From Gillisella terrae (GTDB lineage: Bacteria > Pseudomonadota > Alphaproteobacteria > Rhizobiales > Rhizobiaceae): DNA of 64,000 bases. A program made the position numbers and the translations under genes. The notes under the pieces are model-generated. The model ran no database searches. It was not told the DNA's origin and saw nothing but the letters and a program-made list of their open reading frames with translations. The stretch spans positions 1 through 64,000 of the forward strand of contig NZ_SSOA01000015.1 in the NCBI RefSeq assembly GCF_004801395.1. The letters are read 5' to 3'. Positions 17,950-27,478 of the stretch are shown piece by piece; position 1 is the first letter of the stretch; the number at the start of each line of letters is the position of its first letter.

Positions 17950-17979
17950 GGGGAGCAATGGGGATAAAAAACCCCACAC

Positions 17980-20118
17980 TCAGACGTTGCGCAAGCGGCC
18001 TTGCATCAAATCCATCACAGCGCGGGCGGCCTCTAACACATTGGTGCCGGGGCCAAAGACAGCGGCAACGCCGTGGTCGAGCAGGTATTGATAATCCTGC
18101 CTTGGAATAACCCCGCCGACCACAACGATAATGTTGTCGGCACCCTTGGCTTTCAGCGCTTCCACCAATTGCGGAGCCAGCGTTTTATGGCCTGCCGCCA
18201 GCGAGGACATGCCAACCACATGCACCTTTTGCGAAATCGCCAGATCAGCCGCTTCTTCCGGCGTCTGAAACAGTGGCCCAGCTAGCACTTCAAACCCAAG
18301 ATCACCAAAGGCTGACGAAATCACCTTGGCACCGCGATCATGCCCATCCTGCCCCAGCTTGGCCACCATGATTTTTGGTTTCGCACCCAGTGCGGTTTTG
18401 AACTCGGAGAGCCGGCTGACAATCATCTGATATTCGGGATCATCGTGATAGCTGTCACCATAAACCTTCGATACCACCTTTGGCTCCGCCGAATGGTCGC
18501 CAAACACAGCCCGCATGGCATCTGATATTTCGCCGACCGTTGCACGGGCGCGGGCAGCCTCGACAGCCGCCGCCAGAAGATTGCCCTCTCCCGTTTGGGC
18601 AACACGGGTGAGTTCCGCCAGTGCGGTCTCAACAGCCTTTGCGTCCCGGCGGCGTTTGGTCTCTTCCAACCGCTTGATCTGGCTGAGGCGCACCGCAGTG
18701 TTATCAATATCGAGAATATCGATCTCGTCTTCGGTTTCCAGCCGGTATTTGTTGACACCAACGATCACCTCTTCGCCGCGATCCACAGCCGCTTGGCGAC
18801 GGGTAGCGGCTTCTTCAATCAGCCGTTTCGGCAGGCCTTCATCCACCGCTTTGGTCATGCCGCCGAGGCTTTCCACCTCTTCAATCAAGGCCCAGGCGGC
18901 ATCTGCCAATTCCTTTGTCAGGCTTTCGACATAATAAGAGCCTGCCAAGGGATCGACTACCTTGGTCACGCCGGTTTCATGCTGCAAGATCAGCTGCGTG
19001 TTACGAGCAATGCGGGCGGAAAACTCGGTGGGCAGCGCTATCGCCTCATCAAAGGAATTGGTGTGCAACGATTGGGTGCCGCCCAGCACCGCCGACATTG
19101 CCTCAAAGGCGGTGCGGATGATGTTGTTATAGGGGTCTTGCTCGGCCAGCGACACACCAGAGGTTTGACAGTGGGTGCGCAGCATCAGGCTGGACGGTTT
19201 TTTCGGCGCAAACTCCTGCATGATCCGCGTCCACAATAGACGTGCCGCGCGAAGCTTGGCGGCTTCCATGAAGAAATTCATGCCAATGGCAAAGAAAAAC
19301 GACAATCTTCCCGCAAATTCATCGACATCGAGCCCCTTGGCAAGGGCGGCACGGACATATTCGCGCCCATCGGCCAAGGTGAATGCCAGTTCCTGCACCA
19401 GTGTGGCACCCGCCTCCTGCATATGATAGCCGGATATGGAAATCGAATTGAATTTCGGCATTTCCTTCGCCGTGTATTCGATAATATCGGCCACGATCCG
19501 CATCGATGGTTCTGGCGGATAGATATAGGTGTTGCGCACCATGAACTCTTTGAGAATATCGTTCTGGATGGTGCCAGAGAGCTTGTCGCGCGACACGCCC
19601 TGCTCTTCACCAGCGACAATGAAATTGGCCAGAATCGGAATGACCGCGCCATTCATGGTCATCGACACCGACATTTGATCGAGCGGAATGGCATCGAAGA
19701 GGATTTTCATATCCTCCACGCTGTCAATCGCCACACCCGCCTTGCCCACATCACCCTCAACACGGGGATGGTCGCTATCGTAACCGCGATGAGTGGCGAG
19801 ATCGAAAGCCACCGACAGGCCCTTTTGGCCAGCGGCCAGATTGCGTTTGTAAAAGGCGTTCGATGCTTCAGCGGTGGAAAAGCCTGCATATTGGCGGATG
19901 GTCCATGGCCGTCCGGCATACATGGTGGCGCGGGGGCCTCGGGTGAAGGGTGCAAAGCCGGGCAGCGAGCCGAGGTGATCGACCCCTTGCAAGTCATCTT
20001 CGGTATACAGCGGCTTGACGGCAATGCCTTCGGGTGTCTGCCATGTCAGTGTATCCGGCGATACTTTCAGCTCTTTCTCGGCCAGAGCCTGCCAATCCTC
20101 AATGGTTTTCTTGGTCAT
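17980..20118 (-). CDS. scpA: Methylmalonyl-CoA mutase
   Basis: Adenosylcobalamin-dependent enzyme interconverting methylmalonyl-CoA and succinyl-CoA, the last step of propionate use (bhbA in rhizobia). The single 712-residue chain has the substrate barrel ([21 protein letters not shown] region near residue 70; [11 protein letters not shown] near 317) and the C-terminal cobalamin domain with DGHDRG (about residue 592), the B12-ligating DxHxxG. Being one chain it should work as a homodimer. It is last in the pcc operon; a palindromic repeat separates it from pccA. No epimerase gene or cobalamin riboswitch is visible nearby. Confidence 0.95.
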   Translation of the reverse strand: MTKKTIEDWQALAEKELKVSPDTLTWQTPEGIAVKPLYTEDDLQGVDHLGSLPGFAPFTRGPRATMYAGRPWTIRQYAGFSTAEASNAFYKRNLAAGQKGLSVAFDLATHRGYDSDHPRVEGDVGKAGVAIDSVEDMKILFDAIPLDQMSVSMTMNGAVIPILANFIVAGEEQGVSRDKLSGTIQNDILKEFMVRNTYIYPPEPSMRIVADIIEYTAKEMPKFNSISISGYHMQEAGATLVQELAFTLADGREYVRAALAKGLDVDEFAGRLSFFFAIGMNFFMEAAKLRAARLLWTRIMQEFAPKKPSSLMLRTHCQTSGVSLAEQDPYNNIIRTAFEAMSAVLGGTQSLHTNSFDEAIALPTEFSARIARNTQLILQHETGVTKVVDPLAGSYYVESLTKELADAAWALIEEVESLGGMTKAVDEGLPKRLIEEAATRRQAAVDRGEEVIVGVNKYRLETEDEIDILDIDNTAVRLSQIKRLEETKRRRDAKAVETALAELTRVAQTGEGNLLAAAVEAARARATVGEISDAMRAVFGDHSAEPKVVSKVYGDSYHDDPEYQMIVSRLSEFKTALGAKPKIMVAKLGQDGHDRGAKVISSAFGDLGFEVLAGPLFQTPEEAADLAISQKVHVVGMSSLAAGHKTLAPQLVEALKAKGADNIIVVVGGVIPRQDYQYLLDHGVAAVFGPGTNVLEAARAVMDLMQGRLRNV

Positions 20119-20142
20119 GGTCGGACCTCCCTATCTGTGAAT

Positions 20143-20304
20143 ACCCCCTCTGGTCTGCCGACCATCTCCCCCACAAGGGGGGAGAAACGAAAATCACCAC
20201 CCTTGGCCTTGCTTCGTATGCGCCGCTCCATGGAAGCAACGCCGAGATCAACCCTATCTTTTCTCTCCTCGTGCGGGAGAGATGCCCGGCAGGGCAGAGA
20301 GGGA
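20143..20304. repeat. RIME1-like palindromic repeat pair (pccA-mcm gap)
   Basis: Inverted arms of about 43 bases: left with GGTC-TGCC-GACC followed by ATCTCCCCCACAAGGGG, right (complement) with GCCC-TGCC-GGGC followed by ATCTCTCCCGCACGAGGAG. Each arm folds on itself as two small hairpins. It lies inside the propionate operon and might work as an mRNA stabiliser or processing site. Confidence 0.7.
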
Positions 20305-20323
20305 AAACCTCCACACTCCAACA

Positions 20324-22321
20324 TCACTCAAATTCCATAATCAGCTCGTCCACGGCCAGACTTTGGCCCGCCGTTGCCACCAGCTTTTTCACCACGCCCT
20401 TGCGCTCGGCTTTGAGAATGTTTTCCATTTTCATCGCTTCCACGGTGGCGAGTGGCTGGCCTGCCTCCACCGTTTCGCCCTCGCTGACAGCAATGCCGGT
20501 GACCACACCCGGCATGGGGCACAGCAGCATTTTTGAGGTATCGGGCGGCAGTTTTTCCGGCATCAAAGCGGCCAATTGCGCCACGCGATTGCTTCGCACA
20601 TGGGCAATCACATCCATGCCGCGCCAGCGCAGGCGAATGGACGGACCTTTCAGCTCGATCTTGATAGGAAGCACCTGTCCAGCGATCATGAATTTCGCCA
20701 ATGTTTCGCCGGGGTTCCATGTGCCGCTGATCGGGAAAACATCGCCATCTTCAAACATCACCGCCGTGGATTCATCGGCAACCACCAGCGGGTAGCTCTT
20801 GCGGCCCAGCATTACCACCCAATCGCTGCCGATTTTGCGGGCATGATTGCCCATGGTGCCGGAAATCTGGCTGGCGCGGCGTTCGCGTTTTTGATGCACC
20901 AGAGCCGCGATTGCCGCGAGAACCTTGGCATCCGCCGCCGTTGGCTCGACACCCGAAAAACCGTCCGGGAATTCTTCGGCAATAAACGCCGTGGTGATCT
21001 TGCCCGAGCGAAAGCGCGGGTGCTGCATCACGCTTGAGAGAAACGGCAGGTTATGACCAATGCCCTCCACCTCAAAGCCATCCAGCGCTGCACTCATGGC
21101 ATCAATGGCGGTGAGGCGATCAGGCCCCCAGGTGCAAAGCTTGGCCACCATGGGGTCGTAATACATCGAGATTTCGCCGCCCTCAAACACCCCGGTGTCA
21201 TTGCGCACCAGCGTGCCGCTCGCTGCCACCCCTTCTGCGGGCGGGCGATAGCGCGTGAGGCGACCAATCGAGGGCAGAAAATTGCGGTAAGGGTCTTCGG
21301 CATAGAGACGGCTCTCAATCGCCCAGCCGTTCAGCACCACATCCTCTTGCGCAAACGCCAGTTTTTCGCCTGCCGCCACCCGGATCATCTGTTCCACCAA
21401 GTCCAACCCGGTGATCAGCTCGGTCACCGGATGCTCCACCTGCAAGCGGGTGTTCATTTCCAGAAAATAGAAATTGCGCTGACCATCAACAATGAATTCC
21501 ACCGTGCCAGCCGAAAAATAACCCACGGCCTTGGCCAGCGCCACGGCCTGTTCACCCATGGCTTTGCGGGTGGCCTCATCCAGAAACGGCGATGGCGCTT
21601 CCTCGATCACTTTTTGATTGCGCCGCTGGATTGAGCATTCGCGCTCACCCAAATACAGCACCGTGCCGTGCTGATCGCCCAGCACCTGAATTTCGATATG
21701 ACGCGGCTCGGTGACAAATTTTTCAATGAAAATACGATCATCACCAAAGGAATTCATCGCCTCGTTTTTCGACGATTGAAACCCTTCCCGTGCCTCGGCT
21801 TCATTCCACGCAATGCGCATGCCCTTGCCGCCGCCGCCAGCAGAGGCCTTGATCATCACCGGATAGCCAATTTCGCTGGCAATTTTCACAGCTTCATCGG
21901 CATCGGCAATCAGGCCCATATGGCCGGGAACGGTGGAAACACCCGCTTCTGCCGCCAGTTTCTTGGAGGTGATTTTGTCGCCCATGGCCTGAATGGCCCC
22001 AACCGGTGGACCAATGAAAATCACCCCTGCCTTGTCCAGCGCTTCAGCAAAAGCGGCATTTTCCGACAAAAAGCCGTAACCGGGATGCACGGCATCGGCC
22101 CCGGTCTTCTTGATCGCATCGAGAATTTTATCGATGACGATATAAGACTGATTGGAGGGCGACGGCCCAATATGCACCGCCTCATCGGCCATTTTCACAT
22201 GCAACGCATTGGCATCGGCATCGGAATAAACCGCAACCGTGGCAATGCCGAGCTTTTTCGCGGTTTTGATCACCCGGCAGGCGATTTCTCCGCGATTGGC
22301 GATGAGGATTTTGGTGATCAT
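20324..22321 (-). CDS. pccA: Propionyl-CoA carboxylase alpha subunit (biotin carboxylase/BCCP)
   Basis: Biotin-dependent half of propionyl-CoA carboxylase. 665 residues: biotin carboxylase module (about 1-450; ATP-grasp glycine loop KASAGGGGKGMR and EMNTRLQVEHPVTE), a BT linker domain, and the C-terminal biotinyl domain with EAMKMEN, the biotinylated Lys being residue 631. The ATG at 22321 starts MITKILIANRGE, the family's usual N-terminus; a 100-codon upstream extension overlaps the preceding gene and is spurious. It begins 4 bases after the unknown gene upstream. Confidence 0.95.
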   Translation of the reverse strand: MITKILIANRGEIACRVIKTAKKLGIATVAVYSDADANALHVKMADEAVHIGPSPSNQSYIVIDKILDAIKKTGADAVHPGYGFLSENAAFAEALDKAGVIFIGPPVGAIQAMGDKITSKKLAAEAGVSTVPGHMGLIADADEAVKIASEIGYPVMIKASAGGGGKGMRIAWNEAEAREGFQSSKNEAMNSFGDDRIFIEKFVTEPRHIEIQVLGDQHGTVLYLGERECSIQRRNQKVIEEAPSPFLDEATRKAMGEQAVALAKAVGYFSAGTVEFIVDGQRNFYFLEMNTRLQVEHPVTELITGLDLVEQMIRVAAGEKLAFAQEDVVLNGWAIESRLYAEDPYRNFLPSIGRLTRYRPPAEGVAASGTLVRNDTGVFEGGEISMYYDPMVAKLCTWGPDRLTAIDAMSAALDGFEVEGIGHNLPFLSSVMQHPRFRSGKITTAFIAEEFPDGFSGVEPTAADAKVLAAIAALVHQKRERRASQISGTMGNHARKIGSDWVVMLGRKSYPLVVADESTAVMFEDGDVFPISGTWNPGETLAKFMIAGQVLPIKIELKGPSIRLRWRGMDVIAHVRSNRVAQLAALMPEKLPPDTSKMLLCPMPGVVTGIAVSEGETVEAGQPLATVEAMKMENILKAERKGVVKKLVATAGQSLAVDELIMEFE

Positions 22322-22325
22322 GGCG

Positions 22326-22703
22326 TCAGACCTCGAAAATATCATCGAAGGATTGGGGAAAGCTCTTGCGGGCAACGGTTTCATTGATCTGTAACATCGC
22401 CTCGTAGGATGCAGGATCAAACGGGCGTTCGGCAGGCACCACTTCGCGGCCAAACAGGCGCGACAGGCGACCGGCATCGAGATTGCCGCGCTCAAATGGC
22501 TCGGTGCCAAAATGGTGCCAGAGCGCGTGCATGAAGGCAGCATCGGCGATACCTTCCTTGTTCTCGCTGGTGCGGTGGCGTGGGCGCTCAACAATGGGGG
22601 CCACGCCATTGGGGTTGGCACGGCGGATGGTGAATTGCCAGCCCGTTCCGGTCAGGCCGGAGGGGAAACCCCGGTGTTTGGTCATGTCGGGCAGTTTGGC
22701 CAT
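22326..22703 (-). CDS. Conserved-looking hypothetical protein in the propionate operon
   Basis: I do not recognise this 125-residue protein. It is soluble-looking, basic at the N-terminus and without signal peptide or membrane segment; it contains FMHALWHHFGTEPF and the segment ANPNGVAPIVERPRHR. A good ribosome binding site (GGAG, six bases before the ATG) and a 4-base gap to pccA mark it as a genuine, translationally coupled gene. Position suggests a role linked to propionyl-CoA carboxylase, but nothing in its sequence says which. Confidence 0.75.
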   Translation of the reverse strand: MAKLPDMTKHRGFPSGLTGTGWQFTIRRANPNGVAPIVERPRHRTSENKEGIADAAFMHALWHHFGTEPFERGNLDAGRLSRLFGREVVPAERPFDPASYEAMLQINETVARKSFPQSFDDIFEV

Positions 22704-22834
22704 TTTTGTCTCCAGAATTATGTCTTTTGGTTTTTAGCGGCCTCAAGCCATTCTCTCTTGTTTCAGGAGAGAACGGCTCCAAGGCAAAGAAAAGTTCTGT
22801 ACCTGTTTTCCCTCAAATACAGAACCTTTTCTGT

Positions 22835-23728
22835 TTATTTCAGAAGCGCATCGAGATCCGAGGCATCGTGACGCTCTGGCAGGAAGGTGCCCGGATCACC
22901 AGACGCCTTATTGACGATGATGCCGCGCTTCACCGCTGGACGCTCGGCGATCTGTTTGGCCCAGCGCACCACATGCTCATATTCATGGGTGGACAGGAAT
23001 GTGCCAGCCTCGGGATAGGATTGATCCAGCGCGAGGCGGCCATACCAGGGCCAGATCGCCATATCGGCAATGGTGTATTCAGCACCGGCGACGAATTCAT
23101 GGTTGGCAAGCTGGCGATTCAGCACATCCATCTGGCGCTTGGCTTCCATGGCAAAGCGATCAATGGCGTATTGAATCTTGATCGGCGCATAAGCGTAAAA
23201 ATGGCCAAAACCACCGCCGACAAAAGGCGCAGAGCCCATCTGCCAGAACAGCCAGTTGAGCGCTTCGGCGCGGGCACGGGCATCCTTGGGCAGGAAGGCA
23301 CCAAACTTATCGGCGAGATAGGTGAGAATCGAGCCGGATTCGAACAGGCGCAGAGGTGCGCCGCCATCCGCGGGCTTATGGTCCATCAGGGCCGGAATTT
23401 TCGAATTTGGGTTCACATCAACAAAGCCGGAGCCGAATTGCTCGCCCTTGCCGATGGTGATCAGCCATGCATCATAATCGGCATCCTTGTGGCCTGCGGC
23501 CAGCAGCTCTTCCAGAAGAATGGTGACTTTCTGGCCATTGGGCGTGGCGAGAGAGTAAAGCTGGAGCGGATGCTTGCCAACCGGCAGTTCTTTTTCGCTG
23601 GTGGGACCGGCAATCGGCCGGTTGATCGAGGCAAAAGCGCCGCCATTGCCCTGCTCCCACGTCCATACCTTGGGTGGCTCATAGCCAGCGGGCAAATTGT
23701 TTTCCGGTGGGAATTTTGAATCCGTCAT
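22835..23728 (-). CDS. yghU: Glutathione S-transferase family protein YghU
   Basis: Nu-class GST, a disulfide-bond reductase acting on organic hydroperoxides in E. coli. 297 residues: the characteristic N-terminal extension before the thioredoxin fold, the thioredoxin domain (about 55-145, with NPNSKIPAL and ESGSILTYLADK), and the all-helical C-terminal domain. The ATG at 23728 was chosen for the AGGAG six bases upstream. It lies between pccB (83-base gap) and the unknown gene (131-base gap), all on one strand, so it may be co-transcribed with the propionate genes. Confidence 0.92.
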   Translation of the reverse strand: MTDSKFPPENNLPAGYEPPKVWTWEQGNGGAFASINRPIAGPTSEKELPVGKHPLQLYSLATPNGQKVTILLEELLAAGHKDADYDAWLITIGKGEQFGSGFVDVNPNSKIPALMDHKPADGGAPLRLFESGSILTYLADKFGAFLPKDARARAEALNWLFWQMGSAPFVGGGFGHFYAYAPIKIQYAIDRFAMEAKRQMDVLNRQLANHEFVAGAEYTIADMAIWPWYGRLALDQSYPEAGTFLSTHEYEHVVRWAKQIAERPAVKRGIIVNKASGDPGTFLPERHDASDLDALLK

Positions 23729-23811
23729 GATCATCTCCTGAGCAAGCTGCGCGACCATTGGGAGTGTCGTTGCGCAATTGCGTTAAAGTGGGCCTGTTTA
23801 AAGTGGCCCGA

Positions 23812-25344
23812 TTAAAGTGGGATGGTGTCGTGCTTTTTCCAATGCGTCGTCACCTGCTTGTTACGCAGAGACGCAAAGGCGCGGGCAATGCGCCTGCGCG
23901 ATGAATGCGGCATGATCACTTCATCGATAAAGCCGCGCTCGGCTGCCACAAACGGATTGGCAAACCGCTCTTCATACTCCTTGGTGCGGGCGGCAATCTT
24001 CTCGGCATCGCCCAGCTCGGAGCGGTAGAGAATTTCGGTCGCGCCCTTGGCTCCCATCACGGCAATTTCGGCAGTGGGCCAAGCATAGTTCACGTCAGCA
24101 CCAATGTGTTTCGAGGCCATCACATCATAGGCCCCGCCATAGGCCTTTCGGGTAATCAGCGTTACCATCGGCACGGTGGCTTCAGAGTAAGCAAACAACA
24201 GCTTGGCCCCGTGCTTGATCACGCCTCCATATTCCTGCGCCACACCCGGCAAAAAGCCCGGCACGTCCACAAGCGTCAGAATCGGAATGGAAAAGGCATC
24301 GCAAAAGCGCACAAAGCGGGCGGCTTTGCGCGAACTGTCAATATCCAGACACCCGGCCAGCACCATCGGCTGATTAGCCACCACGCCCACCGTCTGGCCC
24401 TCCAGCCGGATAAAACCGGTGATGATGTTCTTGGCAAAGGCCTCTTGCAATTCGAAAAAATCGCCCTCATCAGCCAGCGCCAGAATCAGTTCCTTCATGT
24501 CATAGGGCTTGTTGGAACTGTCGGGAATCAGCGTATCCAGCCGCATGTCGAGACGGGCCGGATCATCAAAAAACGGCCGCACCGGTGGCTTGTCACGGTT
24601 GTTCAGCGGCAGAAAATCAAACAGCAGGCGCACGTTTTCCAGCGCCTCGACATCATTGTCATAGGCACCATCGGCGACGGATGATTTTTTGGTGTGCGTG
24701 CCAGCGCCACCCAATTCTTCGGCGGTGACGATTTCGTTGGTGACAGTTTTCACCACATCCGGGCCGGTGACGAACATGTAGGATGAATCGCGCACCATGA
24801 AGATAAAATCGGTCATGGCAGGCGAGTAAACCGCGCCGCCCGCGCAAGGCCCCATGATCACGGAAATCTGCGGGATCACGCCTGACACTTCAGCATTGCG
24901 GCGAAACACTTCGGCATAGCCGGCGAGTGAGGCCACGCCTTCCTGAATGCGCGCTCCACCGGAATCATTGATGCCAATCACCGGCGCGCCGACGCGGGCG
25001 GCCATATCCATGATTTTGCAGATTTTCTGGGCATGGGTTTCTGAGAGCGAACCGCCGAGAACGGTGAAATCCTGAGAAAACACATAGACCTGACGGCCAT
25101 TGATGGTGCCCCAGCCTGTCACCACGCCATCACCGGCTACCTTCTGGCCTTCCATGCCAAAATCGGTGCAGCGGTGAGTGACATACATGTCATATTCTTC
25201 AAACGAGCCTTCATCCAGCAGCACATCAATGCGCTCACGGGCTATCAGCTTGCCTTTGGCGTGCTGGGCTTCGATTCGCTTGGTTCCACCGCCCAGACGC
25301 GCCTGTGCGCGCCGGTTTTCCAGCTGATCCAATATTGTGAGCAT
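23812..25344 (-). CDS. pccB: Propionyl-CoA carboxylase beta subunit
   Basis: Carboxyltransferase subunit moving CO2 from biotin to propionyl-CoA, giving methylmalonyl-CoA. 510 residues with the crotonase-like N- and C-terminal halves: the N half holds [13 protein letters not shown] and [13 protein letters not shown], the C half DVPGFLPG and [18 protein letters not shown]. These glycine-rich motifs form the two oxyanion holes and the biotin pocket. First gene of the leftward operon pccB-yghU-orf-pccA-mcm. The usual divergent regulator pccR is not next to it; a parS-like site is. Confidence 0.95.
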   Translation of the reverse strand: MLTILDQLENRRAQARLGGGTKRIEAQHAKGKLIARERIDVLLDEGSFEEYDMYVTHRCTDFGMEGQKVAGDGVVTGWGTINGRQVYVFSQDFTVLGGSLSETHAQKICKIMDMAARVGAPVIGINDSGGARIQEGVASLAGYAEVFRRNAEVSGVIPQISVIMGPCAGGAVYSPAMTDFIFMVRDSSYMFVTGPDVVKTVTNEIVTAEELGGAGTHTKKSSVADGAYDNDVEALENVRLLFDFLPLNNRDKPPVRPFFDDPARLDMRLDTLIPDSSNKPYDMKELILALADEGDFFELQEAFAKNIITGFIRLEGQTVGVVANQPMVLAGCLDIDSSRKAARFVRFCDAFSIPILTLVDVPGFLPGVAQEYGGVIKHGAKLLFAYSEATVPMVTLITRKAYGGAYDVMASKHIGADVNYAWPTAEIAVMGAKGATEILYRSELGDAEKIAARTKEYEERFANPFVAAERGFIDEVIMPHSSRRRIARAFASLRNKQVTTHWKKHDTIPL

Positions 25345-25502
25345 GAGGCCTCCCAGTCGTTACGGATGCGAGACTTGCGCCAAATGGTGGATTATGCAAG
25401 GAAAAATAACAAAGAGGCCTGTTAGACGTTAGAGGCACACCCGCCCCGTTTCACCTTCAACGCCTTTGGCAAAAGCGCCGTAACAGCCCAATTTTATGCA
25501 GA

Positions 25503-25518
25503 TTTTTCACGTGAAACA
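25503..25518. promoter_or_regulatory. parS: parS-like ParB-binding site
   Basis: TTTTTCACGTGAAACA matches the bacterial chromosomal parS consensus TGTTTCACGTGAAACA at 15 of 16 positions. It lies in the 191-base gap between pccB and the DUF2177 gene, outside any coding region. Such sites cluster near replication origins and nucleate ParB-CTP spreading. Confidence 0.75.
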
Positions 25519-25535
25519 TGCGGGAGTTGCACATT

Positions 25536-25940
25536 TCACGCCAAAAAACGGGTGACGGCCAGATAGCCCGCCGCCGCTGAAATGGCGGTCAAACACATGC
25601 CCCAAATCATATCAACGGCACTGAGCGACACGGTCCACGCTTTCAGCGTTGCCAGATTGGTCATGTCATAGGTGCCGTAGGCAAACAGGCCCAGAAGCGC
25701 GCCACTGAGCAAGACCGTCCACACACTGCCATTTTGCAAGGATGGCGAGACCGCAAAATAAACAATGCCCGCGATATAAAACAGGTAAAACACCCCCGCT
25801 GCGGTGAAATTGGGCTGGGGCCGCATGATTTCGCCCATCTGCGACTTGTAAAAGCCAATCGCGACCCGGCTGAGCCAGAGGTAATCCAGACCAAAAAACA
25901 CGACGGCGGTTGCGACATAGGCAATGATATAACGCAGCAT
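25536..25940 (-). CDS. DUF2177 integral membrane protein
   Basis: 134-residue membrane protein with four predicted helices, matching DUF2177 by its opening LDYLWLSRVAIGFY and the FAYGTYDMTNLATLK motif. Function is unknown. It is transcribed just after chrR (12-base gap), and genes of this family are frequent companions of ECF11/ChrR sigma modules, so it may belong to the photo-oxidative stress regulon. Confidence 0.85.
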   Translation of the reverse strand: MLRYIIAYVATAVVFFGLDYLWLSRVAIGFYKSQMGEIMRPQPNFTAAGVFYLFYIAGIVYFAVSPSLQNGSVWTVLLSGALLGLFAYGTYDMTNLATLKAWTVSLSAVDMIWGMCLTAISAAAGYLAVTRFLA

Positions 25941-25952
25941 GGGCGATTTCCT

Positions 25953-26639
25953 TTAAATGCCTAGAAACGGTTGAACCATACGCAAGAGCCTGCTTTTGAA
26001 ACGCAGCGGCGCGTCTGTTACCGCCAGACAGATGCAATCTTCGCCCACATCGGCAATCGGTTGATGCTGCATCGTTTCATCGGCCTCTTCCAGATCGCCA
26101 CGGGCAAAGCGGGCATAGCCATCATGAAAGCTGCCCTTCAGCACCAAAGTCAGCTCGCGACCACCATGGCTGTGCTCCGGCACCGGCTTTCCAGCCGGAA
26201 TGCGCAACAGCCGCACGCTGGTTTCGCCATCATTGGTCTTGATGGGAATGTGATATGCACCTCGCCCCAGCGATTTCCACCGCAATTGAGCGGCATCGCG
26301 CCCCAGATAAGAGCGCAGTGGCTCTGGCAAAACGGGAACATCCGCAGAAGGTGCTTTCGTCGCAACAGGCAGCGCCACGGGCTTTTTGGCAACCAGAAGA
26401 TCGCTGGACGCAGCAAGGCGTTCACGCATCGACTGCCAGGATTGATCGAGATTGTCGGGCTGCTCCACCTCATCCATATCCATCAAGGCACCGGCTGCGG
26501 CCTCAAGACAGGCAAGACGTTTACGGCTTTCCGGGTTGAGTGCCAGATGGGTGGCAACTGCAAGGCTCCAACCTTCTGCCAGACTGCCGGAGGCGTAATC
26601 CAACAGGAGCGCGTCACTCACATGATGCTGCACAGTCAT
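25953..26639 (-). CDS. chrR: ChrR-family anti-sigma factor with altered zinc motif
   Basis: Anti-sigma factor of the ChrR family, holding its cognate ECF sigma inactive until singlet oxygen or organic peroxide appears. 228 residues: N-terminal anti-sigma domain (about 1-85) and a C-terminal cupin (about 110-195) with VPEHSHGGRELTLVLKG and a later His (MQHQP), that is the HxHx3E...H metal set. In the anti-sigma domain His6 and His31 are kept, but the positions of Rhodobacter Cys35 and Cys38 are Asn35 and Ser38, so the zinc site is incomplete. It overlaps the sigma gene by 4 bases. Confidence 0.9.
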   Translation of the reverse strand: MTVQHHVSDALLLDYASGSLAEGWSLAVATHLALNPESRKRLACLEAAAGALMDMDEVEQPDNLDQSWQSMRERLAASSDLLVAKKPVALPVATKAPSADVPVLPEPLRSYLGRDAAQLRWKSLGRGAYHIPIKTNDGETSVRLLRIPAGKPVPEHSHGGRELTLVLKGSFHDGYARFARGDLEEADETMQHQPIADVGEDCICLAVTDAPLRFKSRLLRMVQPFLGI

Positions 26640-27226
26640 GAGCGACCCTCCCCGCTGCGATCACCGAGCACCGTATCGTCGAGAGCTGCCCGCAATTTGG
26701 CAAAGGCCAGTCGGATGCGGGACTTGATCGTTCCGAGCGGCAGATTGAATTCCTTGGCCAAAACACTGTGCGGTATGTCGTGGAAAAATGAGCGCTGCAA
26801 CAACTCCATCTGCTCCTTGGGCAATTCGCGCATGGCTTTATGAAGACGATCGGCGTCTTCACGGCTTTCCAGTTCCAGATCAGCGGGCGCAACATCATCG
26901 GGAACAAAAGCGGGATCGGTCGGGTCAAACTCCGGCCGCTTCTCCTTACGATAGGCCGAGACACGCAGGTTCCGGGCAATTGTAAAAATCCACGCGGAGA
27001 CATTGCCCCGAGCGGGATCAAATAAAGCAGCCTTGTTCCAGACCACCATCATGGTTTCCTGCATCAGTTCCTCTGCCGCCTGGGCGTCACGCGATTGTCT
27101 GGCCATATAGGCTTTCACGCGCGGGCCGTAATGGCGGAACAATGTTTCGAATGCCTCAACGTCCCGATCGCGACCCACGGCCGCCAGCAAGCGAGGCATA
27201 TCTTCCGTTTCAATGTCCATAACCAT
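26636..27226 (-). CDS. rpoE: ECF sigma factor, RpoE/ECF11 type
   Basis: Extracytoplasmic-function sigma factor of the group regulated by ChrR. 196 residues with region 2 (ETLFRHYGPRVKAYM, ELMQETMMVVWNKA, NVSAWIFTIARNLRV) and region 4 (LPKEQMELLQRSFF, LPLGTIKSRIRLAFAKLR). Two candidate ATGs lie at 27226 and 27220; the second has better spacing to GGGATGG. Upstream open frame to 27451 covers the promoter and is not coding. Known targets in Rhodobacter are genes against singlet oxygen. A TGATCC-type promoter upstream suggests autoregulation. Confidence 0.92.
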   Translation of the reverse strand: MVMDIETEDMPRLLAAVGRDRDVEAFETLFRHYGPRVKAYMARQSRDAQAAEELMQETMMVVWNKAALFDPARGNVSAWIFTIARNLRVSAYRKEKRPEFDPTDPAFVPDDVAPADLELESREDADRLHKAMRELPKEQMELLQRSFFHDIPHSVLAKEFNLPLGTIKSRIRLAFAKLRAALDDTVLGDRSGEGRS

Positions 27227-27348
27227 CCCATTCGCGCCCAAAGGCACAGATTTGCGCTGAACAACATTGCGCGGCAAATGGCGCAGACGCTGCGTTCGAC
27301 TATTGTGGCATTCTGGGGCCGGTTGGGAAATGGTTATTGTCATGCGCT

Positions 27349-27378
27349 CCACTACGCAGCGCCGGTCAGCGTGGATCA
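27349..27378 (-). promoter_or_regulatory. Predicted ECF11 (RpoE) promoter of the sigma operon
   Basis: Minus strand TGATCC (27378-27373), an 18-base spacer, then TAGTGG (27354-27349). Rhodobacter sphaeroides RpoE recognises TGATCC-N18-TAAGA-like promoters, so -35 and spacing fit exactly and the -10 partly. It lies 123 bases upstream of the sigma gene. Confidence 0.55.
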
Positions 27379-27478
27379 CAGATCGAAAAAATAGTGTCTT
27401 CCGCATCTCTGCACCAATCCAACGGGGTAATCTATGCGTAATAGCTCTCACAACACCAACAGAAGAGGCGGGGACAGG

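Noticed and set aside
17914..20323. Cobalamin riboswitch near methylmalonyl-CoA mutase
   Set aside because: No B12-box-like sequence in the gaps around the gene; the gap to pccA contains only the RIME-like repeat.
22322..22621. 100-codon N-terminal extension of pccA
   Set aside because: Overlaps the unknown gene in another frame, low-complexity sequence, while MITKILIANRGE at 22321 is the standard start.
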